From Candolleomyces eurysporus (taxonomy: Eukaryota > Basidiomycota > Agaricomycetes > Agaricales > Psathyrellaceae), in the NCBI GenBank assembly GCA_027579435.1, contig JANBPK010001195.1, forward strand, positions 1 through 64,000: DNA of 64,000 bases. The letters are read 5' to 3'. The translations under genes were made by a program, and so were the position numbers. Under the pieces are notes generated by a model. That model saw only the letters and a program-made list of their open reading frames with translations, did not search any database and was not told the DNA's origin. How positions within the stretch are numbered: position 1 is the stretch's first letter; each line of letters opens with the position of its first letter. Below are positions 1 through 12,076 of the stretch, in pieces.

Positions 1-1
1 G

Positions 2-556
2 TGTGTCCCCCGCATTGAGGAGGCGATTGTGATGCACCGCGAGGCTCTCGGCCTTCATCCACATTCCCACCCAGATCGCCACTATTCTCTGTACAGTCTC
101 GGAGCTGCAGTCCAATCGCTCTTTAAACACAATCATTGTGTCTCTCACATCGAGGAGGCGATTTCGATGCACCGCGAGCCTCTCAGCCTTCGTCCATATC
201 CCCACCCATTTCGCCTCAGTTCACTTACAAGTCTCTCCGCCGCACTCTACTATCGTTACGACAAACCAGGATCTATTGAAGACCTTGACGAGGCCATTTC
301 CCTTCGCCGGGAAGCCCTTGTAGCCCCACATCCGTCGCGGGCCAGCACACTCTCAGCTCTTGTTCGGTACCTTCACACCCGCTATTGCAAGGCTCGGTCG
401 ATTGTTGATTTGGAGGAGGCGATTTCGTTCTTCCGTGAGCTTTCCAAATATTACCTTGAAGGACGCGATTATTGTGATCGAAAGTTGGGCAAGATACGAT
501 CCCTCCTCGAGCTGCGTTTTGAGGCCACTGGGATCCAGGGATTTGAACGAGACTGA
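2..556 (+). CDS. TPR-repeat protein, C-terminal part (5' end outside window)
   Basis: The frame is open to the left edge of the window and stops at 554-556, giving about 184 residues. It shows three to four repeats of roughly 47-50 residues with the recurring core (I/L)EEAI(S)xHRExL and a preceding S-L-xx-L-xx-A pattern. This is the tetratricopeptide repeat style found in basidiomycete proteins that often join TPR arrays to a CHAT or NTPase domain. Repeats are seen near residues 5-20, 45-60, 95-110 and 130-145; the last is followed by a short charged tail. No CHAT domain lies downstream in this frame, so the protein ends with its TPR part here. The N-terminal domain that would reveal its role is outside the window. 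TPR identity is by pattern; the role is unknown. Confidence 0.7.
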   Translation, partial: CVPRIEEAIVMHREALGLHPHSHPDRHYSLYSLGAAVQSLFKHNHCVSHIEEAISMHREPLSLRPYPHPFRLSSLTSLSAALYYRYDKPGSIEDLDEAISLRREALVAPHPSRASTLSALVRYLHTRYCKARSIVDLEEAISFFRELSKYYLEGRDYCDRKLGKIRSLLELRFEATGIQGFERD

Positions 557-724
557 GAAGTTGGAGGTCGGAGAGTGGGACAATGAGGTTCGTCTCTGCA
601 GCTGTCTATCTGCTCCGTTTAACACTCATCTTTATCCCATACGTTCCTAGTTATTTCCTTAGATTACACTTGTTTTTGCGACTTTGTCTTATTTCATCAC
701 TTCATGATCAATCATTGGTACGCT

Positions 725-2290
725 GCGACGCGTGTGACGTAGTGCGTCAATGCTTCCAACCATTGTCGGGGCCCACTGTGGCATTTTCTGTTCGCCACAC
801 TAACAGAGAATATGAGTGGGCCATGATACGGCGCATCGGCCTTTCCTTACTCTCATATGATTCCTCACAACATATGGCTCTAGGACGCGATTCAAAATGA
901 CAGGATAGCATACCAGTGATGCTGACTCGACTGAGTGTCATGGTGCTCACGGGTCAGATATGGATGTGCAGACCTGTGGCAGTCACTCGGAACTGGATGC
1001 CCAAGGGACGTCAGAAGACGATAATGATGGTGGCAGGACCATAAACTACGAAGACTTCAAATTCGGTCCACAGTCGCGTACATGGAGTACGATGCGGAAC
1101 GCATTATACTGTATCTGCAGCTACGGGATCCTCTGGCAGCTCCTGGGAGGTTAACCCAAAAAGTATATATTTCATGGATACAATGAGCGATCTCAAAATT
1201 ATTGTGAGGTTCGTTATATCTCACTTCTGGCCTCCTCAGACCCGCATAGTGAGTTTCCTCGTCTCTTGTTGAGTTTTGTCGTCCTGACGTTCCAAGTCTG
1301 AACGGTCCGTCGTTAAACGGAAGTGGGACCTTCGCCAACCTCGTTGTCATCATGCCGTCGCCCTTGGTGGATGAAGATCTCCCTAACTCATCAAGGCCTC
1401 AGCAGGGCCGCCGATGTTGCCACAAACGCGAAAACATCACTCTCCTTCATAGCATAACATGCGAATGGCGTCGCTCACAAAAGTTAAGCATATGGAATCG
1501 GTTCTCTGCTTCACCGTCCGAGCTGTCCACGCTGCGAACAAACCTATACCCACACTGGCTGATACCTTCGTTGCCGGATATGACGGGCGGAGTCAAAGCC
1601 CTGTGTCGCACGCTCCTTAAGTGGAGGAACGGGAAGTGCGAAGGCAGGCCCGCTACTCCTCTCGTGGCTTTTTTCTTGGGGATGCATTATTCCAAGACCG
1701 TCGAGAGAGGTATGAAATGCTTTCGAATACCCGATGCATACCTCGCTATCCACTTACTTCCAATCGCATAAGACCTCTGTCTGCCTCACGAATCTGACCA
1801 AGACGGCAACCGGATACGAAGAAGGACTATTGAACCGGGCCTAAAAAGGAGCTACGGATGCGACATTCAGGCTAACGATTCCGTCGACAAGATTACAGAA
1901 ATAGAGCAAATTTCTTGGGAAGAATACCAGCTTTCCGATCTGGTTAGTATAGGCGGGACCAAGAGGAATTAAAGGTGTTTTCCTATCTTCTGGCGAGTAT
2001 GGCCATGTATCCGGCGAACCCATAATTCTTCTCAGACCTTTCGAAAGTCAGAAGCCTGTGGAGAAGCATACTCCGAGATAGCTTGGGTACGTAGTAATGG
2101 ATTTTCTCGTCCTTCGGTTTTATCCTGGTATTGACGATTGTGTGACGCAGGATGAACCCGTGCTGGAACATAGTGAGTCTTCTTTTGCTCCTCGATGAGC
2201 CAACATAACTGAATTAAAACCTTCCTGAGAGTACCGTGGGTCTACGATCGCGCTCTACCGTACCGAAGCCGAGATATCCATCTTAGCGGC
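725..2290 (+). pseudogene. Decayed copy A of the 2OG-Fe(II)-oxygenase-like gene
   Basis: This stretch follows the gene at 7110-9545 over most of its 5' half but has no continuous frame. The upstream part (about 770-900) reads like the copy B equivalent until a stop at 898-900, where copy B stays open. The piece matching copy B 7265-7405 is deleted, and later blocks such as 1352-1771 and 1860-2020 are separated by frameshifts and stops. Similarity ends near 2281, in the equivalent of the YRG-AIxLYR segment, so the 3' third is missing. The loss of an exon plus several independent lesions makes expression of a full protein impossible. It is best called a pseudogene of the adjacent tandem copy. 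Confidence 0.75.
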
Positions 2291-3215
2291 CCTGCGGGCG
2301 AGGATGAGGCACCCAAGATTAACGTAGTCTCCGAAGAGCCTACTCCCAAGTCGCAAAGGAGAGAATCGAATTATGAGTGGGCGATGATTTCGAATCAACT
2401 TGCTTGGGTACGACCGCTGCATCGAGGTTTACAACGGCGGATGGTCACAAACATACAACCACGGCAAGTAATTTCGAACGGCGAGGATTGGCTGTGAAAG
2501 CTTCCAGGGAGGTTAGAATTAACTTATACGTTGGTCAGGTACAAAGACTTTCAACCACTTCTCAATGTCCTGTTTTACCCTCCTGACCANGTTTTTCAAC
2601 GCGTGTAGGTTTTCATCGGCTGGATGTGGTTCGTGCCCACATTCCATACGCCCCAGCCACCACCATCTCCAAGTTCTACTACCGGCAACGAAGATGCCTC
2701 AAGTAGAAAATCTACAGCCGCCCTCCATCTTGAACGCAGACCTTGACTTCCCACTTGGGCTTGGAGCAGCTATAGTGGATGTGGACATCGATTTGGAGTG
2801 GGTACCACCAAAGGCAACGGCATATGGGAACTTGGATGCGAGAGCCACCACGGTCAGTCAGGCTCTGGAGGGTTAGGAGCGGATGGTCAAACGGGAGTGG
2901 TGTTAAAAGAGATCGTCGAGATTGGGGAGGCTACTGGCTACTGGCGCTTGACCGAAGGCTTTGATGGTTAATTGTTTCAGTGGGCGTGGATCTACAGAAC
3001 TGTGAGACTGCGATTTGTAAACTTATGTACCCTGCGTGGTGTCGAGCTAAAGAAGTTATGTAAAATCCGCAAATGCCGAATCAATATCTGGAAGTTCGAA
3101 TTCAAATATAATGTGCAAGGTCCATCCATTGTTTTTCCAAACATTCGCGTAACTACTCTGCTGTCGCCACCTTTAGAGATCTGAAGATCTTCCAAATTTA
3201 TTTATTACCGTCAAC
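2291..3215. other. Intergenic, not assigned
   Basis: There is no gene I can support here. It contains a single N at 2590 and a short open stretch around 2695-2960 whose frame changes in the middle and which matches no family I know. This block is absent from copy B, so it marks where copy A was rearranged. Confidence 0.4.
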
Positions 3216-4260
3216 TGCAGCTAGGACTCTCGGGGCGATGTGTGTTTGAACCTGAAGGCAAGAAGAAGGCTACCGCTAGAGATGTAGGAAGTTCGACACC
3301 TCAAGCAGCATCGACTCGTCGGGAACAAAGGTTGGCCAGGCTGTCTCGGGAGTAACGGGCTAGTGGGAGCCGCACACCCACACGATGGATCATACGGTAC
3401 TTGATGCACGACAATGATCACTAGCTCGAGATCTGGGCATTTTATCAGTAAGTGCCGTAGAAATCACGGAATCGGACACCGGTGTAGGTGCACTGGTTCT
3501 CGGAGGGGCAGTGCAATTCGACCGCTTCTATTTCGGAGAGAGTGAAGAGAACGTGGAGGCAAGGGAATCATCCTCGAGCCAGGCGAACATACCCCCGCAG
3601 TCTCCGGACTGCCTTGCGCAAGACATTTATTTCTAGCTGACTATTGCTGCTGCCCGTGCGCTGCCCGTGCACTGTACGCGAATGTCATCGCAGATAGTCA
3701 GATTTTACTTGGTATCATGTCCTGTTTCAGGGATTTTCGTGGAGAAGTTGATAACAATAGGTGCGCCTATTGTGATACCCGAACAAAGGCACCTCCTATC
3801 TGCTTCCACGCCCCTTTCCTTTCATTAAATCCCTACTACCTCCGCACAATGGGCAGAATGTGTTTCAGGCATGGCATGGCCAATGCCCAAGGCTTCTTCT
3901 GATGGTGATATCTTGTACTTTTGGAAGGGCTTACGACCCCACAAGAGAATCTCTCGGGATCTTTATCCAATGCTGTGAGATCGGAAATGACGGTAACCTA
4001 TCGACCGTCACGCCGCTGGATCCGATTTACCTCCCTTATGCTTTCGAAACATGTCATTTGGTAAGGAGTTAATTCCCCAGGACTTCCGTCCTCAAACCAT
4101 CATAACTTTTGATGAATTCAGGAGTTCATAGTCAGCAGTCGTGATTAATGCGCTTTGAAGCCTTCAATGAGTGCTGCTGCACAGCGCTGATCAATTTTGT
4201 GAGCTATCCATTTAAGATGGACCAATACAATGGAATTCCAAGTGCCCCGTAACTACTTCG
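3216..4260. repeat. Non-coding partner of 10105-10880 in the tandem duplication
   Basis: Short conserved blocks such as 3218-3235, 3640-3740, 3920-3990 and 4010-4060 match copy B in the same order, with insertions and small rearrangements between them. No reading frame is kept in both copies. It looks like duplicated intergenic DNA upstream of the membrane-protein gene. Confidence 0.55.
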
Positions 4261-4291
4261 AAACCGTCGCATCCCAAGCTCGTTCCTTGCC

Positions 4292-5491
4292 ATGGCTGAC
4301 CGTCTTCAAGAAGTAGAAAGGATGAATCGCGTCTTTGCAGGTGCAGTTTATGCGAACATCATCATCTCTATATTCGGGGCTGGTCAGTTCCTCCCTGTTC
4401 ATCCCTGATGGTCGTACACTGACGCAGTGGCCATGTTACCCCAGGGATCCTTTTCTTCATCTCGGTTTACGGCTTGTCGGTCTACTTGGATACCCCAAGG
4501 AACCTCAGGAAGGGCAGAACACGATACATTGCGCTGAGCCTTATAATCACGGTTCTGACGGTACTCTCGGCATCCCTGGAATCCGCTTGGTTGTTCGGGG
4601 TTCTTTTCACGGATACCTCGGGGAGCGGGTTTAGCGACAGTATGAATAGGAAAGGACGGTCCTGGGAGAGGTTCACGAGTCCTGGCTTGTCGATGGCGAC
4701 TGTAGTCCTTGGGGATGGTCTCCTAGTGAGTTTAAATTGATGGGGGTCTGTGGCACACAGGATCTGACGCCTTGATTTACAGGTGTACCGATGCTATGTC
4801 ATCTGGAAGCGCACTTGGTGGGTCGTGATCTTGCCTTCCTTAACCTTGATTTCGGCACTCGGTATGCGACCACGATTCGAATCTGCGGCTGTCTGCTAAC
4901 AACGAAATGCTTTCTTCTCCGCTCAGTCATCAGCGTACTTTCAGTCGTATTTGAGGTCGACGCGAAAGACCCCGCCAAATTTGAATCGGCTAGGACACTG
5001 CTCACGGTCTCGACAAACATCCTTGCGACAGGGTTAATCTCTTTCTACCTCCTTCGCGAGCGCTACAGACTCCCCGACGTATTCCCTTCAAAGGAACTTC
5101 AACTTTACACTAGCTTTGTTGCCATCTTCATCGAATCTGCTCTTCCATTGAGCGTTCTTGGAATTGCATACGGGGCTTTGGCATTGATTGGTGTTCCCAA
5201 AACGCACCCAGAGAGGTTCTTGGTTGCTTGGTACACGATCAGCGCTCTATTTTACACCTTCTGTGTACGTTCTTTTCTTGTTCCTTGGCAGAATTTGGTC
5301 AACTAAACTAATCCGTCTCGTAGGCCCTGGCGCCAGTCATGATTATTTTTAGGATTATGACGGATAAATCTTGGGTCAGCTTTCCAAAGAAGAGGAGCGG
5401 AGAAACTGAGAAAACGTCAGCTTCTTATCAGTTCAATTCATATACGGTGGAATATGAACCAAGGCCTGAAAGGAGCTATATAAGCGTGTAG
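4292..5491 (+). CDS. Multi-pass fungal membrane protein, copy A
   Basis: Five exons join cleanly: 4292-4382, 4445-4725, 4783-4861, 4927-5264 and 5324-5491, giving 318 residues. Every intron has GT and AG ends and all phases fit. The protein has about seven hydrophobic segments, near residues 15-40, 58-85, 110-128, 133-150, 155-178, 190-210 and 225-280, and ends in a polar tail of about 45 residues. A loop with GSGF and an FTSPGLSM segment precedes the third membrane segment, and YRCYVIW follows it. This layout is common in the expanded seven-pass proteins of Agaricomycetes, whose substrate or ligand is unknown. Its paralogue is at 10907-12076. Membrane location is inferred from hydrophobicity; no signalling or transport role can be assigned. 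Confidence 0.8.
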
Positions 5492-6282
5492 GTTGGATGG
5501 TGGGTCAGATCTCAAAGCACAGCTCGACTTGGACGTTGGCTCTGCTGCTGATTGATATTTAATCTACTATGGTTCCTCAGAGGACAATCTGTGGACGATT
5601 ATATATTCCCGGGTGTTGGTGCAAACCTTGGGCGCTGAATGTCCTGACGGCTTCAGTTTCAAGGGACTCAGTCTGATGCCACCGTCTTGACAGTAATGCA
5701 GAGGCATATACCACAATGATGTTGATTTTTGATTGTTTCAACAGCAACCAAGTACATAGTTGCATTGGATACGTAAACAGGTTACAAGTATGCGCCGGCG
5801 TATCTTGAACGCGGAGGATCAATGTAATGATGATCTTACATGCACCCGCTCGGAGACGTCATTGAAAAGGTGGTTTTCGTCGTGCTCACCCCAATATAGA
5901 ACAGTGCAAAGTCGGTCATCATGAGCGCATAAAGATTTTCATAGCTATAGATCATTCTACCGTTTCGGTTGGATCACCGGGAATGATAGTGACAGTCTTC
6001 CCGGCATGATTCTGCAAAGGGTGGCTTGTCGTTAGCGGTCCAAATTCTTTCTCTAGTACATCTTATCTTTTTCGCAGGCTGGCAACAGCCTTCACTTCCT
6101 CTCGATGGCGTTCCTAGGTTTGTGTTCTAGTAAAAAGCCGACATTCATGTTGGTGCCATCCTCTCCTCTTTGCTTGACAGAACGTCACAAACGATCTTTC
6201 AAGTATTCAAGCAGCACTCCTAGATGCTTGGCTCGTCATCTGAAGCTTTCTGTTTGACATTCCTACTACCGGGAGCTGTATT
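5492..6282. other. Intergenic between copy A and the small gene at 6283
   Basis: I see no supported gene. The first part (5560-5640) is still weakly similar to the flank of copy B near 12200. The rest shows no family signal on either strand. Confidence 0.4.
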
Positions 6283-6780
6283 ATGGCCGTTCCTGGAGTC
6301 CTCGAGGTTCCGTATCTTGGCTCGTCCGACCTTTCTCTAATATGACTTACTAACATAATGCAGCCTGACTTGGAGGGTGACGTGGAAGAGCTCGACCCTA
6401 ACAGGATTTACGAGTTTCTTGAGGGATGGAAGATTCGACGGTACAGAGAAAGAAACCCGAAGCCTTTTCTGATCTACGTCTCGGACGGCTGAGATGAAGA
6501 TGACTTGCGGTCGGGTGAATCGCAGAGAGAGACCTCATTGAAAGCGGGGTACGGTATGCTGAAGCGAACCGCAAGCTCGCCGAACACATCCAGCCCATCG
6601 CAGAAAATTGGGTTCACCTTCGTCCTCATGAAAAGAGTTGGTTACGCTCGACTAACTGTGGATCACTGGAGTGACGGAGCCTATGGTGAGGTAGACTACA
6701 GATTCGAGGCCGACGACGAAGACACGGAGGATGAGATAGGCTACCCTTTCAATCCTGCAACAACAGGAAATCAACATTGA
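6283..6780 (+). pseudogene. Small unrecognised gene with one in-frame stop
   Basis: A short first exon (6283-6306) joins by a 57-nt GT-AG intron to a second exon from 6364. The frame then runs to a stop at 6778-6780 and is interrupted only once, by TGA at 6490-6492 in the stretch SDG-stop-DEDD. Apart from that stop the product would be about 146 residues, with an acidic middle (DEDD) and an acidic end rich in D and E. TGA here could be a C-to-T change of a CGA arginine codon. Alternatives are a genuine 50-residue product ending at 6492, or a short intron that skips the stop. I recognise no domain. It lies between the two copies of the tandem duplication and has no copy elsewhere in the window. 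Confidence 0.4.
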
Positions 6781-7109
6781 AATCTCGCGATCCAGGGACT
6801 TCACTGATACGCGTCGCTCTAAATGACGCGTTGTCACGCTGTGACATAGCGCGTCAATGCTTCACACGCATGTCACGTCCTTTGCGTCTCGCCCACCATT
6901 GTCTAGCATGCACTATCGAAACCTCGAGGCCAACTGTGGCATTCTCTGTTCGCCACACTGACAAAGAATATGAGTGGGCCGTGACACGGTGCGTCGGCCT
7001 TTCCATACTCTCATTCAATCCCTCACAACGTATGGCTCTAGGACGCGATTCAAAAAGACAAGATAGCGATGCTGACCCGACTGAGTGCCATGGTGCTCAC
7101 GGGTCAGAT

Positions 7110-9545
7110 ATGGAGGTGCAGACCTGTGGCAGTCAGTCTGAATTGGATGCACAAGGGACGCTAGGAGACGACAACGACGGTGGCAAGACCATGAAATACG
7201 AAGACTTCAAGGTTGGTCTACAGTCGCGCACATATCCTATTTTTTAACTCATACTCACTACAGGACGGTTTATGGAGAACTTGCAGCCGGTTCGAATTTT
7301 GCGGCAGCTTCTTCTATTCGTCTTCAGATGAGCTTGCGAATGGTCGCCATCCGGCTCTGACTATCAAGGGTGTAGGACCTGTTACATTCCCCTTAACCGA
7401 GTACGACGCGAAACGCGTTATATCTGCAGCTACGGAATCCTCTGGCGACTCCTGGGAAGTTGAACCAGCAAATATCTATTTCATGAATACGAAGTGGAAG
7501 GAATTGGTTCAAGGGCTCGTGGTGGGCACGATATGCGAGCGTTTGGGTGTCTCAATCCTTCCCTTTCAGAGGGTCCATTGCGAGTTTGAGAAGTTGTTGA
7601 TCTTTCGGCCTGGTACGCGGTGAGTGATCTCAAAGTTCCTGTGAAGGTCGTTTTATCTCACCTCCGGCCTCCGAAGACCTGCATAGTGAGTGCCCTCGTC
7701 TCTCGTTGAGTTTTGTTGTCCTGACGTTCCAAGTCCTCACGGTCCGCCATCCAAAGGAAGTGGCACCTTCGCCAACCTCGTTGTCATCATGCCGTCGCCC
7801 TTCGTGGGTGGGAAGATCTCCTTAACTCATCAAGGCCTCAGCAGGGCCGTCGATGTTGCCACGAACGCGAAAACATCACTCTCCTTCATTGCATGGTACG
7901 CAGATGGCGTCGCTCACGAAGTCAAGCATATTGAATCGGCCCATCAACTGGTTCTCTGTTTCACTCTCCGAGTTGTTCATGCTGCGAACAAACCTGTACT
8001 CCCCCACTGGCTGATACCCTCGTTGCCAGATATGACGAGCGAAGTCAAAGCCCTCCGTCACCTGCTTCTCAAGTGGGAGGATGGGAAATGCGAAGGCGTT
8101 CCCGCTATCCCTCTCGTGGCCTTTGTCTTGAGGAAGCATTATTCCAAGATCGTCGAGAGAGGTGTAAAGGGTCTTCAAGGACCCGATGCATATCTCGCCT
8201 GTCACTTACTTCCGATCGCCCAAGACCTCGGGTTCACCGTCTGCCTCGCGAATTTGACCTTGACGGCAACCGGATACGGAAAAGGGTACTTGAACCGGCT
8301 GAAATCTGGCTCAAAAACGAGCTACGGTTGCGCCGTTCGGGATAACGATTCTGTCGATGAGAATACAGAAATGGAGCAAATTTCTTGGGAGGAATACGAG
8401 CTTTCCGATCTGGTTCGTATTGGCGGGACCAAGAGGAGGGTGTGTTCCTATCTTCCGACGAGCATTGATATATCTGGGGAAGCCATCGTTCCTCTCAGAC
8501 CCTTCGAAGGTCAGAAACCTGCGGAGAGGCATATTTGCGACATGGCCTGGGTACGTACTAGAGACTCTTTTCATTCTTTGGTTTCATCCTAGTATTGACG
8601 ATTGTTTAACGCAGGGAGAACCCGTGCTGGAATATAGTGAGTCTTTCTTCGTTCCTCGACAAGCCAAGGTAAGAGTATTGAAACCTTCAATAGAGTACCG
8701 CGGGTCTGCAATCATGCTCTACCGTACTGAAGACGAGATATCCATCTCAGTTTCTGCACTGGGACTTGATTGGGCTTTCCGTCAACTCGAATCGTTTACC
8801 ACGAAACCCGATGGCGGGCCTGCTTCTGATATAGAGAAATTTGAAACAGCTATTAGAACAAACTTGGACGCCTTCCGCATGCAGACGTACAAGAGCGAGT
8901 CGGAGAAGGCAGCCAAACTAGAGCACGCTGTCTGTTTCATTGGTTACGCCGTCCTCAAGAAGAATCGCAAGCTATGGAACGAGACGTTCCCTCATCTTCT
9001 CTCCGCGGATTCCACGATCCTTGAATGCATCCTCATTGAGGCGTTTGAAGTCTTTGATTTTTGCTCGATACAGGCTGGGTGAGTAGATTCACCTTCCTCT
9101 TTGGCGCTGCACCCGCTGAGCGTTCTGTTTGTTTGACGCTCCATTTGACAGAATCGATGATTTCATGAAGAATACGTCCGATGCGACAGTCCTCACCAAG
9201 ATCATAAGAACCATCCTACTCTGCGGCAAGAAGAAACCTGCAACTCTTCCCCTACATTATCGCTTTTACACTCCCAAGGAAACACCGGCAGTGTCCAAGA
9301 AAGTGCACTTTGACGAGAATGCTTTGCTCGATTCAGTCAAGGAGAAGGAGGAGAAACCCCGACAGCAGACTGCTTCCAAGTTCCTGTTTGGAGAGTCTAT
9401 TATGGCGACAAGCGCCTCGCCCTTGTCGCTGACCCAACAGGCTAGTGTCAAGGCCGAGGCGACAGGCGAGGTGTCCGCACCTTACTGGTCCATGACGGTT
9501 GAGTCTCTTTTGGTGTCGCACTCTGAAGAGAAGGCCTCTTGGTAG
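7110..9545 (+). CDS. 2OG-Fe(II) oxygenase-like protein, probably inactive
   Basis: Exons I can support are 7110-7211, 7264 to about 7612-7619, roughly 7691-8550, 8615-8636 (22 nt), 8694-9078 and 9152-9545. The start of the third exon is uncertain. The order of motifs follows the large basidiomycete family related to prolyl-4-hydroxylase-type 2OG oxygenases: an N-terminal EFxGSFFYSS segment, a WKELVQG helix, GTFANLVVIMPSPFxGG, the AHEV segment, and an EYKYRGSAIMLY segment formed by splicing the micro-exon. Two expected active-site residues look lost. The HxD histidine is replaced (C-P-D in VP context), and the arginine that would bind 2-oxoglutarate, after AHEV, is a glutamine. I infer a degenerate enzyme or a non-catalytic family member. 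The last 17 codons recur at 15092-15142. A start at 6871 is also possible. Confidence 0.55.
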
Positions 9546-9745
9546 GCGTATCTTCCCTCCGCATCCGCGATGTACACGACTAGGATATCTATTGCTGTAC
9601 TTTATAGTGTATTGTTCCTTTTTGACGTTGTATTTGTCGTTTCCGCCACCGAGGTCGCGATGTTTGGCTAACTCTGCCCAAACAAACTTTGATCCCTCTA
9701 CTGGGAAGTGCTGAGATTTGACACCTAGGCTGCCTCCGAACCACC

Positions 9746-10020
9746 ATGGAGGCGCCCAGCAGGCCGTATGGACACCCCCAATACTGCACCTCTTAGCTGC
9801 ACCTTCGAAGGCTTGGTTATCTGAGCTCTCTTCTCCAGACCAGAATTTTGCGAGATGTGCAAAAATGTAAGGTAATTGAGATTTAGTCAAACTTATGAAC
9901 TGAAGCTTGGTTTGAGCGCTAAACGGATCGAGTTTTATAGCTTGATTTGAAGACAATTCCCTCCCGATATACGATTTCTGCCTTCTGGAGCGAATTCTGA
10001 ACGATATTTTACAGATACGT
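9746..10020 (+). pseudogene. 5' fragment of the TCAB1-like gene
   Basis: This is a copy of the first exon, first intron and start of the second exon of the gene at 15345. The start codon context CCACCATGGA is kept, but one C is missing a few codons after the start, which shifts the frame. Similarity fades by about 10020, and none of the later exons follow. It came along with the tail of the oxygenase-like gene in the duplicated block and cannot make a WD40 protein. Confidence 0.75.
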
Positions 10021-10906
10021 TGAAGGGTGTATTGGATTTGCATACGTCAAAGAAGGTGAGCCTTCCCCTTCCCCCTCCGGCACAGAGTAAGTCGTCGGAC
10101 TCCTCCAGCTAGGACCCTCGGACATGAAGGCAAGAATATGGCGACAGATAAAGAGGTACCTTCTGCACGAGAACGACCACCAACTCGAGATTCGCCATGG
10201 GCATTCTATCAGGCTCCCCCTCGCGATCTCCCCATCGCCAACAAAGCATTTTTTTTCTGCTAGTGTTGCTGCCCGCGGACTGTACGTGAACGTCATTGCA
10301 GATGGTCAGATGCAAGTGCCATGTCCTGTCCCAGGGGTTTCCATGGAGAGGCTGACGCATACCCAAAACTGTAATAATCTCCGAGCAAAAGGCGCCTACT
10401 TTTTCTTCCACCCCTATCCTTGGATTAAATCCCTACTCCCTCCACGCAAGAGGCAGGATGTGTTTCAAGCATGCCTCACGTCCAAGACTTCTTGTGATGC
10501 TGATATTCCAGGAATGTCCCCTGTATCTTTTAGAGAGGCCTATGATCCCACAAGGGAAATGTCTCGACATCTTTATCTAATGCTATGATATGACGGAAAC
10601 CTAACGCTATAGACTGTCACGCCGCTGGATCCGATTTACCCGCTTGATTACCCTTAGCTATGCTTTCGAAACATATCATTCAGTGAGGACTCAATGTTCC
10701 AAGTCTTCTGTCTTCAAACCATCATGACCTCTGATGAATGGAGAAGCTCAGCAACCGTGATTAATGTGCTTTGGATCCTTGAAGAGTGCTGTTGCACAGG
10801 GGTAATCGAGTTTGCAAACTATTTATTCAAGATGGACCGATGCAACGGAATTCAAAGTGCCCCGTAACTGCTTCGAAACCATCGCATTCCAAGCTCGTTC
10901 TCCACT
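10021..10906. repeat. Duplicated intergenic block, copy B
   Basis: From about 10105 to 10880 this matches 3216-4260. A plus-strand frame of about 154 codons (10124-10588) is open here but is not open in copy A and shows no family signal, so I do not call it a gene. Confidence 0.5.
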
Positions 10907-12076
10907 ATGGCTGACGCTTTGCAGGAAGCAGAGAGGATAAATCGCGTTGTTGCAAGTGCAGTTTATGCGAATATCACCATCTCTATATTCGGAGCTGGTC
11001 AGTGCCCCCATGTCGTCCCTGATTTCAGCTTCATCGTGTGCTGATGCAATGGTCATGGTCACCCCAGGCGTCCTTTTTCTCGTCGCAATCTACGGTCTCT
11101 CGGTCTATTTGGAAACCCCGAGAGACCTTCGAGAAGGCAGAACTCGATACATTGCGCTGAGCCTGATAATCACGGCTTTGACGGTATTCACGGCATCGCT
11201 GGACTCTGCTTGGTTGTTCGGGGTTCTTTTTACGGATAACTCGGGGAATGGGTTCAGAGATAGTATGAACAGAAATGGACGGTCCTGGAAAAGGTTCACG
11301 AGTCTCGGCTTGTCGATGGTGACTGTAGTCCTTGGGGATGCTCTCCTGGTGAGCTTAAATGATTGGGAGTACACGGCACTCAGGATCTGACGCCGTAATT
11401 TACAGGTGTACCGATGCTATGTCGTCTGGAAGCGCACCTGGTGGGTTATAATCTTGCCTTCCTTAACCTTGATGGCGGCAATTGGTATGCGACCACGATT
11501 TGAATCTGCGACTGTCTGCTAACAATGACAATGTTTTCTTCTCCGCTCAGTCATCAGCGTATTTTCGCTCATATTTGAGATCGATGCGAGGCGCACCGCC
11601 AAGTTTGAATCGGCTAGGACACTGCTCACAGTCTCGACAAACATCCTTGCGACAGGATTAATCTCTTTCTACCTCCTTCGTGCGCGCTCCAGACTTTCCG
11701 ACATATTCTCTCCAAAGGAACTTCAACTTTATACTGGCGTTGTTGCCATTTTGATCGAATCTGCTCTCCCATTGAGCGTTTTTGGAATCATATACGGGGT
11801 GATGGGACTGTCTGGTGTTCCCCAAACGCATCCAGAGAGGTTCTTGGTTACTTGGTACACGGTCAGCGCTCTATTTTTCATCTTCTGCGTAAGTTCCTTT
11901 CTTGTTCCTGGAAGGAATTCGGTTAACTAAACTAAATCGTTTCGTAGTCCCTGGCACCAGTTATGATTATTTTCAGGATTACGATGGGTAAATCTTGGGT
12001 CAGCTTTCCAAAAAAAAAGCAGCGGAGCAACTTCGAAAACGTTGGAATCTTTCAAATTCGTGTCACATACGGCTGA
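10907..12076 (+). CDS. Multi-pass fungal membrane protein, copy B
   Basis: This is the close paralogue of the gene at 4292, with the same five-exon structure: exon 1 is 10907-10997, the last exon starts at 11948, and the splice sites are conserved. The seven hydrophobic segments, the FTDNSGNGF loop and the YRCYVVW segment are present. It differs at the end: a run of nine A after 12008 puts the tail in another frame than copy A, so it ends at TGA 12074-12076 after about 305 residues with a different final 25 residues. Because the change sits in a homopolymer, either a real tail divergence or a sequencing error is possible. The function is unknown, as for copy A. Confidence 0.75.

Noticed and set aside
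9333..10043. Minus-strand frame of 236 codons
   Set aside because: It runs antisense through the oxygenase-like 3' end and the TCAB1 fragment, has no domain, and is not open in the homologous 15-kb segment.
10124..10588. Plus-strand frame of 154 codons in copy B
   Set aside because: Copy A has no matching open frame and no family signal is seen.
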